A DNA stretch of 64,000 bases from Arthrobacter sp. Soil736 (GTDB lineage: Bacteria > Actinomycetota > Actinomycetes > Actinomycetales > Micrococcaceae): NCBI RefSeq assembly GCF_001428005.1, contig NZ_LMSB01000012.1, positions 176,367-240,366 on the forward strand, given 5' to 3'. The notes below the pieces were generated by a model that had not been told where the DNA came from, made no database searches, and saw only the letters and a program-made list of their open reading frames with translations. Positions 17,766 to 26,656 of the stretch are shown piece by piece (the stretch's first letter is position 1; each line of letters begins with the position of its first letter). Made by a program: the position numbers and the translations under genes.

Positions 17766-18332
17766 TCAGGCGGTCTGGCCCGCGTGCTCGCCCTCGGCGA
17801 TTTCCTCCAGCAGTTTGTCGTTGAATGCCGCGAGGTCGCCCGGCTTCCGGCTTGTGACGAAGCCCTGGTCCACCACCACCTGCTCGTCCGTCCAGTTCGC
17901 GCCGGCATTCCGGAGGTCCGTGGCGAGTGTGTGGTAGGACGTGAGGTTCCGCCCCTTCACTACGCCCGCATCGATGAGGAGCCAGGGGCCGTGGCAGATG
18001 GCGGCCACCGGCTTGTGCTGCTCAAAGAAGCTCCGGGCGAACGCCTGGGCATCCTTGTTCACCCTGAGGTGGTCGGCGTTGATGACTCCGCCGGGGATCA
18101 CCAGGGCGTGGAAGTCGGCAGCGTTGGCCTCCGCCAGCGTCAGGTCGACGTCGAAGGTATCGCCCTTGTCCACGCCCTTGAATCCCTGGAGCTTCCCGCT
18201 CTTCGGGGCCACCAGGACAGGTTCGCCGCCGGCCTCCTTGACGGCCTTCCACGGGCTGGTCAGTTCAACCTGCTCCACGCCGTCCGTCAGCACAAAGGCA
18301 ACCCTCTTGCCTGCGATGTTGTGTTCTGACAT
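17766..18332 (-). CDS. DJ-1/PfpI family protein (type 1 glutamine amidotransferase-like)
   Basis: A 188-residue protein of the DJ-1/PfpI superfamily. The nucleophile elbow is AAICHGPWLL with the reactive cysteine followed by histidine, and the supporting glutamate lies early in the protein. Family members act as deglycases, proteases or chaperones in stress protection; which applies here is unknown. The longest frame reaches 18401, but the ATG at 18332 (MSEHNIAGKRVA) has AAGGAGG at the right distance. A promoter, TTGCTT-17-TAGGGT, lies upstream on the same strand. Confidence 0.9.
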   Translation of the reverse strand: MSEHNIAGKRVAFVLTDGVEQVELTSPWKAVKEAGGEPVLVAPKSGKLQGFKGVDKGDTFDVDLTLAEANAADFHALVIPGGVINADHLRVNKDAQAFARSFFEQHKPVAAICHGPWLLIDAGVVKGRNLTSYHTLATDLRNAGANWTDEQVVVDQGFVTSRKPGDLAAFNDKLLEEIAEGEHAGQTA

Positions 18333-18372
18333 TCGTCCTCCTTCTATCCTGGTGTGCTCTCTTGCACAATCA

Positions 18373-18401
18373 ACCCTAGGAAGCGGGAAAGTGATAAGCA
18401 A
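18373..18401 (-). promoter_or_regulatory. promoter of the DJ-1/PfpI gene
   Basis: On the minus strand TTGCTT (18401-18396) and TAGGGT (18378-18373) are 17 bases apart. The predicted transcript has a leader of about 33 bases containing AAGGAGG. Confidence 0.6.
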
Positions 18402-18467
18402 GCTGACGATTGCGTTTCCTGCTCAACCGTCAGGCTCAGCGGCCAGGCTCAACAGCCTGGCAAGCAG

Positions 18468-19172
18468 TCAGCGGTTCAGGGGAACGTCAATCCATTCCGT
18501 GCCCTCCGGCTGGAGGTTCGCGCTTCCGGCCGTCATGGCGGCCAGGCGTTCGGCGGCCTCCGCCAGGGAGTCCGGCGAGTCAGGCAGCGCGAGCCGCAAA
18601 ACGGTGGACCGGGCTTCGTAGCCGGTTTCGGCCATGACGTATCCCGCACCGCGGAGATCGTTCTCAAGGCGTCCGGCGGCGCCGTGCGGCACCCGGACGG
18701 CACAGATGCGCAGCCGCCTGCGCTGCACCAGGGGAGCGAGCTCCAGGGCGGCGGAGACCGACTCGGAGTAGGCGCGGACGAGCCCGCCGGCCCCGAGCAG
18801 GATCCCGCCGAAGTAGCGCACGACGACGGCACTCACGTCGCTGAGGTCCGTCACCCCGGGCGCGGTTTCCCGCCGCAGCAGCGCTTCCAGCATGGGGATC
18901 CCGGCCGTGCCGGACGGTTCGCCGTCGTCACTGGAACGCTGGACGTCCCGGTCCGGGCCCAGGACGAAGGCGGAGCAGTGATGCCGGGCGTCATGGAATT
19001 CCCGCCGCAGTCCTGCCACCAGTGCCCGTGCGCCGTCTTCGTTGTCCGCGCGGCGCAGCACGGTGATGAACCTGGACCGCTTGATGTCTATCTCTTGGCG
19101 GAAATCGGGCCCCGCGGCCAGGGAGGTGTAGGCCGCCGTCCTGCTCTCCGGGGGATCTGACGCGTCTGCCAC
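18468..19172 (-). CDS. YigZ/IMPACT family protein
   Basis: A 234-residue protein of the YigZ (UPF0029, IMPACT) family. The N-terminal domain has the conserved KRSRFITVLRRADNEDGA and DDGEPSGTAGIPML blocks, followed by VVVRYFGGILLGAGGLVRAY. The C-terminal UPF0029 half is ferredoxin-like. The conserved RYFGG..LGxGGL block fixes the family, but no reaction is established. The GTG start lies 6 bases after TAAACT on the minus strand and faces the coaE start only 22 bases away, with overlapping -10 boxes. Confidence 0.88.
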   Translation of the reverse strand: MADASDPPESRTAAYTSLAAGPDFRQEIDIKRSRFITVLRRADNEDGARALVAGLRREFHDARHHCSAFVLGPDRDVQRSSDDGEPSGTAGIPMLEALLRRETAPGVTDLSDVSAVVVRYFGGILLGAGGLVRAYSESVSAALELAPLVQRRRLRICAVRVPHGAAGRLENDLRGAGYVMAETGYEARSTVLRLALPDSPDSLAEAAERLAAMTAGSANLQPEGTEWIDVPLNR

Positions 19173-19178
19173 CGGTTC

Positions 19179-19184
19179 AGTTTA
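19179..19184 (-). promoter_or_regulatory. -10 box, leaderless start of the YigZ gene
   Basis: On the minus strand TAAACT ends 6 bases before the GTG at 19172. It overlaps the plus-strand -10 box of coaE by two bases. Confidence 0.65.
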
Positions 19185-19188
19185 GTCT
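19183..19188 (+). promoter_or_regulatory. -10 box, leaderless start of coaE
   Basis: TAGTCT ends 6 bases before the GTG at 19195. There is no room for a leader, since the divergent YigZ start codon is at 19172. Confidence 0.65.
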
Positions 19189-19194
19189 TGGGGA

Positions 19195-20460
19195 GTGCTG
19201 AAGATCGGGTTGACGGGCGGCATCGCCTCGGGAAAGTCCATGGTGGCCGCTCGCCTCAGGGAGCTGGGGGCCGTACTCGTCGACGCCGACGCGATCGCCC
19301 GTGACGTGGTGGAACCGGGCACTCCGGGCCTTGCGGCAGTCGTCCGCGCCTTCGGGCCGGAGATCCTCGACGCCGGCGGCCGGCTTGACCGGCCGCGGCT
19401 CGGCGCCGTCGTGTTTCGGGACCCGGCAGCACGGGAGGAACTGAACGGCATCGTCCACCCCCTCGTCCGGGAGCAGGCCGCCGCGGTGGTCGCGGCCGCC
19501 CCGGGAGACGCCGTCGTGGTCCAGGACATTCCCCTCCTGGTCGAAACCGGCCAGGAAAGCAGCTTCCACCTCGTGGTGGTGGTGGATGCGCCCGACGGCA
19601 CGCGCGTGCGGCGGATGGTTGAACACCGGGGGATGACGGAGGATGAGGCCCGCTCCCGGATGGCGGCGCAGGCGCCGCGGGACGTCCGGCTCGCCGCAGC
19701 CGACGTCGTGCTGGACAACTCGGGGACGCCGGAGGAACTGCGAAACGCGGTGGACCGGCTCTGGGAAGAACGGCTCCGGCCGTTTGCGCAGAACATCGAG
19801 GAAGCCCGGGTTGCCGGCCGGTCCGGCGGGCCGGTCCTGGCGGAGCACGATCCCGGGTGGCGCCGTCAGGCAGCCAAGCTCTCCGCCCGGATTAAACTTG
19901 CCGCTCCGGACCGGATCCTGGCCGTTGACCATGTCGGGTCGACGGCGGTGCCGGGGCTGGACGCGAAGAACGTCATCGACCTGCAGCTTGCCGTCCGGGA
20001 CCTGGACACCGCGGACGGGATCGCGCCTCTTCTTGCGCAGGCCGGCTTCCCGGCCTGGCCGGGAATTCTGCTGGACAGCCCCAAGCCCGGACGCCCGGAT
20101 CCGGCCGCCTGGTCCAAGCGCCTGCACGGAAACGCCGATCCCGGACGGCCGGTGAACGTCCACGTCCGCGTTGCCGGCTCGCCTGGGTGGCGCTTCGCCC
20201 TGTGCTTCAGGGACTGGCTGACGGCGGATCCGGATGCCCTGGCTGCCTATCTTGCCGAAAAGCGGAGGCTGGCCGCCCTGCATGCGGCCGACGTGACCAC
20301 CTCCGGGTACGCCGCCGCCAAGGAACCGTGGTTCACGGCGATCGCAGGCCCCGGCATGGAACGGTGGGCGGAAATCAGCGGCTGGCAGCCGCCGTCGTAC
20401 GAATCCGGAAGCACCTCCGGTGTTGGATCCGGCGCCGGGCCCGGTACCGCCCAAAGCTGA
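19195..20460 (+). CDS. coaE: dephospho-CoA kinase fused to a GrpB (UPF0157) domain
   Basis: The N-terminal 200 residues are dephospho-CoA kinase, the last step of coenzyme A synthesis: P-loop GGIASGKS near residues 8-15, VDADAIARDVVEPG, and IPLLVETGQE. From about residue 210 the protein continues into a GrpB/UPF0157 nucleotidyltransferase-fold domain (HDPGWRRQAAKL, VDHVGSTAVPGLDAKNVIDL). The whole is 421 residues, about twice a normal CoaE. The same fusion is known in mycobacteria (Rv1631), where the extra domain has been linked to folding or regulation of the kinase. The GTG start is leaderless. uvrB follows on the same strand. Confidence 0.93.
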   Translation: MLKIGLTGGIASGKSMVAARLRELGAVLVDADAIARDVVEPGTPGLAAVVRAFGPEILDAGGRLDRPRLGAVVFRDPAAREELNGIVHPLVREQAAAVVAAAPGDAVVVQDIPLLVETGQESSFHLVVVVDAPDGTRVRRMVEHRGMTEDEARSRMAAQAPRDVRLAAADVVLDNSGTPEELRNAVDRLWEERLRPFAQNIEEARVAGRSGGPVLAEHDPGWRRQAAKLSARIKLAAPDRILAVDHVGSTAVPGLDAKNVIDLQLAVRDLDTADGIAPLLAQAGFPAWPGILLDSPKPGRPDPAAWSKRLHGNADPGRPVNVHVRVAGSPGWRFALCFRDWLTADPDALAAYLAEKRRLAALHAADVTTSGYAAAKEPWFTAIAGPGMERWAEISGWQPPSYESGSTSGVGSGAGPGTAQS

Positions 20461-20488
20461 ATCAGGAGTTCCTGTCAGTGGCCGGCGG

Positions 20489-20494
20489 TAGATT
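20489..20494 (+). promoter_or_regulatory. -10 box, leaderless start of uvrB
   Basis: TAGATT ends 6 bases before the ATG at 20501. There is no Shine-Dalgarno sequence in between. Confidence 0.65.
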
Positions 20495-20500
20495 AGATAC

Positions 20501-22600
20501 ATGAGTCTTGCGCAGGAGATCAACCGCGTCGTTGCGCCCTTCGAGGTCATCAGCGAGTTCAAGCCGGCCGGCGACCAGCCGGCGGCCATCGCCGAACTCA
20601 CCGAACGAATCAAAAACGGCGAGAAGGATGTGGTGCTCCTGGGCGCCACGGGTACCGGAAAGAGCGCCACCACTGCCTGGCTGATCGAGCAGGTCCAGCG
20701 GCCCACCCTGGTGATGGTCCAGAACAAGACCCTCGCCGCGCAGCTGGCCAACGAGTTCCGCGAACTGCTGCCCAACAACGCGGTTGAGTACTTCGTCTCC
20801 TACTACGACTACTACCAGCCCGAGGCCTACGTGGCTCAGACGGACACCTTCATTGAGAAGGACTCGTCCGTTAACGAGGAAGTGGAGCGGCTCCGGCACT
20901 CCGCCACCAACGCGCTGCTCACCCGCCGCGACGTGATCGTCGTGGCCACAGTCTCCTGCATCTACGGCCTCGGCACGCCGGAAGAGTACATCGCCGGCAT
21001 GGTGACCCTCCGCAAGGGGGCGGAGATGAACCGCGACGATCTGCTCCGGAAATTCGTCTCCATGCAATACACCCGCAACGACATGGACTTCCACCGCGGC
21101 ACGTTCCGGGTCCGCGGCGACACCGTCGAAATCATTCCGATGTACGAAGAGCTTGCTGTCCGGATCGAGTTCTTTGGCGACGAGATTGAGAACATCCATA
21201 CGCTGCACCCGCTCACCGGGGAGGTCATCCGGGACGAGACCGAGATGTACGTCTTCCCGGCCTCGCACTACGTGGCCGGTCCGGAACGGATGAGCCGGGC
21301 GATCAAGCGAATCGAAGACGAACTTGCCGAGCGGCTCTCGGTGCTCGAGAGCCAGAACAAGCTCGTGGAGGCCCAGCGGCTCCGGATGCGCACCACGTAC
21401 GACCTCGAGATGATGCAGCAGATGGGCTTCTGCAACGGTATCGAGAACTATTCGTCGCACATCGACGGCCGCGCCCGCGGAACCGCGCCGCACTGCCTCA
21501 TGGACTACTTCCCGGACGACTTCCTCCTGGTGATTGATGAATCCCACGTCACCGTGCCCCAGATCGGTGCCATGTACGAGGGCGACATGTCGCGCAAGCG
21601 GAACCTGGTGGACCATGGCTTCCGGCTGCCCTCGGCCATGGACAACCGCCCGCTCAAGTGGGATGAGTTCCAGGACCGCGTGGGCCAGACGGTCTACCTG
21701 TCCGCCACCCCGGGCAAGTACGAGCTCGGCAAGGCGGACGGCTTTGTCCAGCAGATCATCCGTCCCACCGGCCTGATCGACCCCGAGGTCGTCGTCAAAC
21801 CCACCAAGGGCCAGATCGACGACCTCCTGGATGAGATCAGGACCCGCACCGAGAAGAACGAACGCGTCCTGGTCACCACGCTCACTAAGCGCATGGCCGA
21901 GGACCTCACCGACTACCTCCTGGGGCACGGCGTCAAAGTGGAGTACCTGCACTCGGACGTGGACACCCTCCGCCGCGTGGAACTGCTCCGCGAATTGCGG
22001 ATGGGAACGTTTGACGTCCTTGTTGGCATCAACCTGCTCCGCGAAGGCCTTGACCTGCCTGAAGTGTCGCTCGTGAGCATCCTGGATGCGGACAAGGAAG
22101 GCTTCCTGCGCTCGTCCACCTCACTGATCCAGACCATCGGCCGCGCCGCCAGGAACGTGTCAGGGCAGGTGCACATGTACGCGGACCGCATCACCGACTC
22201 CATGGCGCACGCGATCGACGAGACCAACCGGCGCCGCGCCATCCAGGTTGCCTACAACACCGAAAACGGCGTGGACCCGCAGCCCTTGCGGAAGAAGATC
22301 GCAGACATCACCGACCAGCTTGCCAAGGAGGACGCCGACACCCAGGAACTGCTGAACAACAACCGCCTGGCCAAGGGCGCCAAACGGGGCAAGTCGGCGG
22401 CCAAGGGTGCGGCGACCGTCCGGGCGGACGGGCTGGCGGCGGCGCCCGCCGAGGACTTGGTTGGGCTGATCGAACAGCTGACGGAGCAGATGCACGGCGC
22501 CGCCGCGGAGCTGCAGTTCGAGCTGGCCGCCCGGCTCCGCGACGAAGTGAGCGAGCTGAAAAAGGAACTCCGCCAGATGCACGCGGCCGGGCACGCCTGA
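20501..22600 (+). CDS. uvrB: excinuclease ABC subunit B
   Basis: UvrB is the damage-verifying helicase of nucleotide excision repair; it is loaded by UvrA and recruits UvrC. The 699 residues have Walker [15 protein letters not shown] near residue 48, the beta-hairpin region [19 protein letters not shown], the DEAD-type motif VIDESHVT, helicase motifs V and VI ([27 protein letters not shown]), and a C-terminal UVR domain ([21 protein letters not shown]) that binds UvrC. Before the UVR domain is a basic, Ala/Lys/Gly-rich linker. The ATG follows a -10 box by 6 bases. Confidence 0.97.
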   Translation: MSLAQEINRVVAPFEVISEFKPAGDQPAAIAELTERIKNGEKDVVLLGATGTGKSATTAWLIEQVQRPTLVMVQNKTLAAQLANEFRELLPNNAVEYFVSYYDYYQPEAYVAQTDTFIEKDSSVNEEVERLRHSATNALLTRRDVIVVATVSCIYGLGTPEEYIAGMVTLRKGAEMNRDDLLRKFVSMQYTRNDMDFHRGTFRVRGDTVEIIPMYEELAVRIEFFGDEIENIHTLHPLTGEVIRDETEMYVFPASHYVAGPERMSRAIKRIEDELAERLSVLESQNKLVEAQRLRMRTTYDLEMMQQMGFCNGIENYSSHIDGRARGTAPHCLMDYFPDDFLLVIDESHVTVPQIGAMYEGDMSRKRNLVDHGFRLPSAMDNRPLKWDEFQDRVGQTVYLSATPGKYELGKADGFVQQIIRPTGLIDPEVVVKPTKGQIDDLLDEIRTRTEKNERVLVTTLTKRMAEDLTDYLLGHGVKVEYLHSDVDTLRRVELLRELRMGTFDVLVGINLLREGLDLPEVSLVSILDADKEGFLRSSTSLIQTIGRAARNVSGQVHMYADRITDSMAHAIDETNRRRAIQVAYNTENGVDPQPLRKKIADITDQLAKEDADTQELLNNNRLAKGAKRGKSAAKGAATVRADGLAAAPAEDLVGLIEQLTEQMHGAAAELQFELAARLRDEVSELKKELRQMHAAGHA

Positions 22601-22657
22601 GTGTGACGCAGCCCGGCACGGCGTGGACGCGGGAGGGGCCGCCTCTAAGGTAAAGTT

Positions 22658-22785
22658 GAGGTCACGTAGGGGAGTATCCCAAGCGCTACGGACGTCAACA
22701 CGCAGGGCACAGATGCCTTGCCGGGCGTAGCGGGCAACCAATTCAGCACCAAGTGCACAGGTTCGCCGGAGAGACTTACACCGGT
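22658..22785 (+). promoter_or_regulatory. yybP-ykoY-like manganese riboswitch upstream of terC
   Basis: The leader has the hallmarks of the yybP-ykoY element. A short P1 pairs GTAGG (22666-22670) with CTTAC (22775-22779). It is followed on the 5' side by GGAGTA and preceded on the 3' side by GAGA, matching the consensus GGGGAGUA...GAGAC. Inside, GCTACG (22685-22690) pairs with CGTAGC (22726-22731), enclosing GTCAACACG, a small GGCA/TGCC hairpin lies at 22706-22717, and GCAC/GTGC (22746-22756) forms a third stem. GTGGAC-17-TAAGGT (22623-22651) could be the promoter. This class senses Mn2+ and commonly precedes TerC/Alx and MntP genes, as here. Confidence 0.78.
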
Positions 22786-22812
22786 TTTCTGTACCCTGCG
22801 AAAGGTATCCCT

Positions 22813-23838
22813 GTGCAACTTCCCGTCTGGTTTGAGGTCGGCTCGTTCGTCGCCCTCGGCATCATCCTCCTGCTGGACCTGCTTCTGGTGCTGCGGCGTC
22901 CCCATGAGCCCTCCATGAAGGAAGCCGGCCTGTGGGTCGCCTTCTACGTGGCGCTGGCCCTGGTGTTCGCCGGTGCCATGTTCATGTTTGCCGGCGCTGA
23001 GTACGGCGGCCAGTTCGTTGCAGGCTGGGTGACGGAATACAGCCTCAGCATCGACAACCTCTTCGTCTTCATCATCATCATGGCGCGCTTCTCGGTACCG
23101 CGTAAGTACCAGCAGGAGGTGCTGATGGTGGGCATCATCATTGCGCTGGTCCTGCGCGGCATCTTCATCATGCTCGGTGCCATCGTGATCGAGCAGTTCA
23201 GCTGGGTCTTCTATATCTTCGGCGCGTTCCTGCTCTGGACCGCCTGGAAGCAGGCACAGGACGAGGGCGAGGAAGAGGAGGAAACGGAGAACGCGATTAT
23301 CGCGAAGCTCCGCAAGGTCTTCCCCATGTCGGAGAAGTTCGACGGCGGCAAGCTCCGCACCGCGGTGGACGGCAGGAAGGTCTTCACCCCCATGCTGGTC
23401 GTCTTTGTCACCATCGGCATGACGGACCTGCTGTTCGCCGTGGACTCCATTCCGGCAATCTTCGGCCTGACCCAGAGCGCGTTCATCGTCTTCACCGCGA
23501 ACATCTTTGCGCTGATGGGCCTCCGCCAGCTCTACTTCCTGCTCGGCGGGCTCATGAACCGTCTCGTGTACCTCAAGCACGCGCTGTCCATCATCCTGGC
23601 GTTCATCGGCGTGAAGCTGGTCCTGCACGCCATGCACGTCAACGAGCTTCCGTTCATCAACGGCGGGCACCACATCGAGTGGGCTCCGGAGATCCCCACC
23701 TACGTCTCCCTCGGGGTCATCGTCGGCACCATCATCATCGCCGTGATCGCCAGCCTGGTCAGCTCGGGCGCACAGAAGGCCAAGCTGGACGCCCGCCTCG
23801 AGGAGGACGCCCGGAAGAGCCTCAGCGACGTCGACTAA
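22813..23838 (+). CDS. TerC/Alx-family membrane protein, probable Mn2+ exporter
   Basis: A 341-residue integral membrane protein with about eight or nine hydrophobic segments and the family blocks LSIDNLFVFIIIMARFSVP and MTDLLFAVDSIPAIFGLTQ, each with a membrane-embedded aspartate. An acidic loop DEGEEEEETENA lies in the middle. TerC/Alx proteins are now linked to manganese efflux and metalation of secreted enzymes. The Mn-riboswitch-like leader upstream supports that role here. The frame is open from 22753, but GTG at 22813 (VQLPVWFEVGSF) has GAAAGG upstream and lies just past the riboswitch. A strong terminator follows. Confidence 0.9.
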   Translation: MQLPVWFEVGSFVALGIILLLDLLLVLRRPHEPSMKEAGLWVAFYVALALVFAGAMFMFAGAEYGGQFVAGWVTEYSLSIDNLFVFIIIMARFSVPRKYQQEVLMVGIIIALVLRGIFIMLGAIVIEQFSWVFYIFGAFLLWTAWKQAQDEGEEEEETENAIIAKLRKVFPMSEKFDGGKLRTAVDGRKVFTPMLVVFVTIGMTDLLFAVDSIPAIFGLTQSAFIVFTANIFALMGLRQLYFLLGGLMNRLVYLKHALSIILAFIGVKLVLHAMHVNELPFINGGHHIEWAPEIPTYVSLGVIVGTIIIAVIASLVSSGAQKAKLDARLEEDARKSLSDVD

Positions 23839-23864
23839 CAGCCCCGCTTTAATCGACCTTTTTC

Positions 23865-23906
23865 ACTGACAACCCCGGTCACTCCGTGACCGGGGTTGTC
23901 AGTTTT
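23865..23906 (+). terminator. intrinsic terminator of terC
   Basis: A perfect 18-bp stem (23865-23882 with 23886-23903) closes a 3-base loop and is followed by TTT. The arms begin ACTGACAACCCCGGTCAC. Confidence 0.92.
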
Positions 23907-23935
23907 AACCCGTGTTTGCCGCCGCCCGTGCGGAC

Positions 23936-23941
23936 TATGCT
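23936..23941 (+). promoter_or_regulatory. -10 box, leaderless start of the MFS gene
   Basis: TATGCT ends 6 bases before the ATG at 23948. GGAGG abuts the ATG directly, too close to act as a Shine-Dalgarno site, which favours a leaderless transcript. Confidence 0.6.
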
Positions 23942-23947
23942 CGGAGG

Positions 23948-25327
23948 ATGGCCACCACTTCCCGGGCTGAGCCGGACCAGCGGCAGGTGCAGCGGCGCAC
24001 CGTCGTGCTCCTGGGATCCGCCCAGCTCCTCAGCGCAATCGGCACCGGCGCAACCGTTTCCATCGGCTCCCTGCTGGCCGTCGATCTGACCGGTTCCGAA
24101 TCCTGGGCCGGTTCGGTTGCCACCATGATGACCCTCGCCGCTGCCCTGGCTGCGCTGCCCCTGGCCTCGCTTGCCGAACGCCGCGGCCGCCGAGTCAGCC
24201 TGGCCACCGGACTCGCGGCAGCCCTCGCGGGCGCCTTGCTGATCGTGGCGTCCGTCGTTTCGGGGATCTTCGTCTTCCTGGCGGTCGGCGCCGCGGGCGT
24301 CGGCGTGGGCACGGCGGCCAACCTGCAGGCCCGGTTCGCCGCCGTCGACCTCGCGGATCCCGCACACCGCGGCCGTTCGCTCTCCGCCGTCGTCTGGGCC
24401 ATCACGATCGGAGCCGTTGCCGGGCCCAACCTGATCCAGCCCGGCGCCGTGGTGGGCCAGGCCCTCGGGCTGCCGCCCATCGCAGGGCCGTTCGTGATCT
24501 CGGCGGCGGGACTGCTGCTGGCCACGGCGCTGCTGATCGTCGGACTCCGCCCGGACCCGCTCCTCTTCGCCCGTCGGCTGGCGGCAGCCGAGGCGGCAGC
24601 CGGACAACCAGCGGCAGCCGGACAACCGGCGCGGCTCGGCAGTTCACTCAGCAGGGGCCTGCGCGCCGTCCGGCATGCGCCCGCCGCCATCCTCGCCCTG
24701 GCCGCCGTCGTCGGGGCGCACGCCGTGATGGTGGGGGTGATGTCCATGACGCCGCTCCACCTGCAGGCGCTCGTCGCGGGCCCCGGGGCCCACGGCAGCC
24801 ACACGGCCGGAAGCGCTGCCCTGGTCATCATCGGCTTCACCATCTCGCTGCACATCGCCGGGATGTTTGCGCTCTCGCCGGTACTGGGCTGGCTTACGGA
24901 CAAGATGGGCAGGCTGCAGACCATCGCCCTGGGTCTCTGCACCATCGTTTCGGCCGTTCTGGTGGCCGGCTACGGGCAGAGCTCTGCCGGGACCGTTGCC
25001 GTGGGGCTGGTGCTCCTCGGCCTGGGCTGGTCCGCTGCGACCATCGCCGGGTCAACCCTCCTGGCGGAAAGTGTGGACCAGCAGGACCGGGTGGTGGTCC
25101 AGGGTGTCTCGGACATGCTGATGGGCGCGGCGGGCGCGGCCGGGGGCGCTGTGTCGGGCCTGGTCCTCAGCTGGGCCGGATACCTCGGCCTGAACCTGGC
25201 CGGCGGCGTACTCGGTGCCGCGGTCCTGGCCGCCGCGGTCTTCGTCCTGGTGACCGGGCGGCTCCAGCCGGCCGCCGGAGGGCAGCCTGTCCGGAGCGTC
25301 GGCCGAGGTGGCTCAGCTCCGGACTGA
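23948..25327 (+). CDS. MFS transporter
   Basis: A 459-residue permease with about twelve hydrophobic segments. The loop between helices 2 and 3 reads LAERRGRRVSLATGLAAAL, the MFS motif A, and LTDKMGRLQTIALG repeats it in the second half. A central linker contains a duplicated GQPAAAGQPA stretch. This resembles drug:proton antiporters of the DHA1 type, but substrate cannot be told. I start it at the ATG at 23948, not at the upstream GTG (23912), because of the -10 box spacing. Its 3' end overlaps the convergent peptidase gene by 15 bases. Confidence 0.88.
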   Translation: MATTSRAEPDQRQVQRRTVVLLGSAQLLSAIGTGATVSIGSLLAVDLTGSESWAGSVATMMTLAAALAALPLASLAERRGRRVSLATGLAAALAGALLIVASVVSGIFVFLAVGAAGVGVGTAANLQARFAAVDLADPAHRGRSLSAVVWAITIGAVAGPNLIQPGAVVGQALGLPPIAGPFVISAAGLLLATALLIVGLRPDPLLFARRLAAAEAAAGQPAAAGQPARLGSSLSRGLRAVRHAPAAILALAAVVGAHAVMVGVMSMTPLHLQALVAGPGAHGSHTAGSAALVIIGFTISLHIAGMFALSPVLGWLTDKMGRLQTIALGLCTIVSAVLVAGYGQSSAGTVAVGLVLLGLGWSAATIAGSTLLAESVDQQDRVVVQGVSDMLMGAAGAAGGAVSGLVLSWAGYLGLNLAGGVLGAAVLAAAVFVLVTGRLQPAAGGQPVRSVGRGGSAPD

Positions 25328-26656
25328 ACGGACCATGCCCAGGAGCCGGCCGAAGATCGCTTCGCCGTCGTCGGCAATGCCGTCGTGGTGGAAATCGCCG
25401 GACTCCCACGCCTGGAGTCCCCGCACCGCCGCGGCGGTCTCGAGTGAGAGCCCGTGCTCCACGTAGATGTCATCGTGATAGACCGCGGCGGCAGCCGGGA
25501 CCGTATTTGCGGCCAGCTGCGCCGGATCATAAAGCGGCTTCCAGTCAGCCTTGGCCGCCAGCAGCTCCGCCACCTCCTTCAGCGGGCGAAGGGCCTTATC
25601 CTGCTCGAAGTACCACGGGTAGACCATTTCGCCGGTCAGCAGCACGTCGGGGGCCTCCGGACTGAACTCGGGGAACTCCCTCAGGACCCGCCAGGCCGCC
25701 CAGTCCGTCGCCATGCCCTGGCCGTAGATGGATTCGTGCATCAGCGCGTAGAGGGGGTTGGCTGCGCGGGAAACGAGCGAGCGGACCTGTTCAAGGAACG
25801 CATCCGACAGCCGCACGCCCACGGCTGTCTCCACGAAGGCGTCCTCCAGCAAATTGTGCAGCCCGTCCACCCGCGTGTTCCCGCCGAGGTAGGAGCCAAC
25901 CATCTGGAACCTTTCCACCGTGAGGCGTTCGCCGCCCGGCAGGAACTCGTCGGTGCCGCGAAGGTGGCGGGCGATCCGGTTCACGGTCTCCCGGTCTTCC
26001 GGATACCAGCCGAAGTACTGGGCATTCCGGGCGGCCACGCGCTTGAATGTCTCGCGGTAGACCCTGTCAGCGGGGCCGTTGAGCGGTGCCAGGCCGCCGG
26101 TGATGAGCACCTCCCTGAGGCCGGCAGGTGCGAACGACAGGTAGGTGAGCGCGCAAAAGCCGCCGTAGCTCTGCCCGTAGATGCTCCACGGCTCCGAACC
26201 AAGCGCCTGGCGGATCAGCTCGGCATCGGCCACGATCGAATCGGCCCGGAAGTGTTCAAGGTAGCGTGCCTGGGCGGCGGCGTCCCCGCGCGCCGGCAGG
26301 GTGTTGCGGTCGACCGGGGAGGACAGCCCTGTTCCTCGCTGGTCCAGCATGAGAATCCGGAAATCCTTCGCGGCGGCCTTGCTCCAGCCGCCCAGGGCGG
26401 TGAACCGGTTGCCGCGGCCGCCGGGGCCGCCCTGCAGGTAGAGGAGCCATGGCAGCGCTGCCGCGGCGGCTTCGCTGTGCTCCGCGGACACGTATTCCCG
26501 GGCGAACACCGTGATGGTCTCCCCGGCGGTGCCGGCGTCCGGCGACGCAAAGTGGTCCAGGGGGACGGTGAAATAGTGCTCCGCCGTGCGCATTCCCCGG
26601 AACTCGTGCCTGGCCCTGACGGTGTGGACTGCCGCGGCCACGGCGGCCTCAGCCAC
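25313..26656 (-). CDS. proline iminopeptidase-like S33 peptidase (alpha/beta hydrolase)
   Basis: An alpha/beta hydrolase of the S33 prolyl aminopeptidase type, which removes N-terminal proline or hydrolyses similar amides and esters. LLYLQGGPGGRGNRF supplies the oxyanion-hole HGGPG-like loop, DQRGTGLSSPV follows, and the nucleophile elbow is IYGQSYGGFCAL. The acid and histidine (VYHDDIYVEHG) lie near the C-terminus. I start at the GTG at 26656 (447 residues), which overlaps the end of the upstream GNAT gene and follows TGAGGCGG; the ATG at 26593 is an alternative. The long frame to 26878 overlaps the GNAT gene and is not used. It is co-transcribed with the GNAT gene. Confidence 0.88.
   Translation of the reverse strand: MAEAAVAAAVHTVRARHEFRGMRTAEHYFTVPLDHFASPDAGTAGETITVFAREYVSAEHSEAAAAALPWLLYLQGGPGGRGNRFTALGGWSKAAAKDFRILMLDQRGTGLSSPVDRNTLPARGDAAAQARYLEHFRADSIVADAELIRQALGSEPWSIYGQSYGGFCALTYLSFAPAGLREVLITGGLAPLNGPADRVYRETFKRVAARNAQYFGWYPEDRETVNRIARHLRGTDEFLPGGERLTVERFQMVGSYLGGNTRVDGLHNLLEDAFVETAVGVRLSDAFLEQVRSLVSRAANPLYALMHESIYGQGMATDWAAWRVLREFPEFSPEAPDVLLTGEMVYPWYFEQDKALRPLKEVAELLAAKADWKPLYDPAQLAANTVPAAAAVYHDDIYVEHGLSLETAAAVRGLQAWESGDFHHDGIADDGEAIFGRLLGMVRSVRS

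Noticed and set aside
20462..21952. 496-codon open frame opposite uvrB
   Set aside because: UvrB motifs are complete on the plus strand; the antisense frame has no family features.
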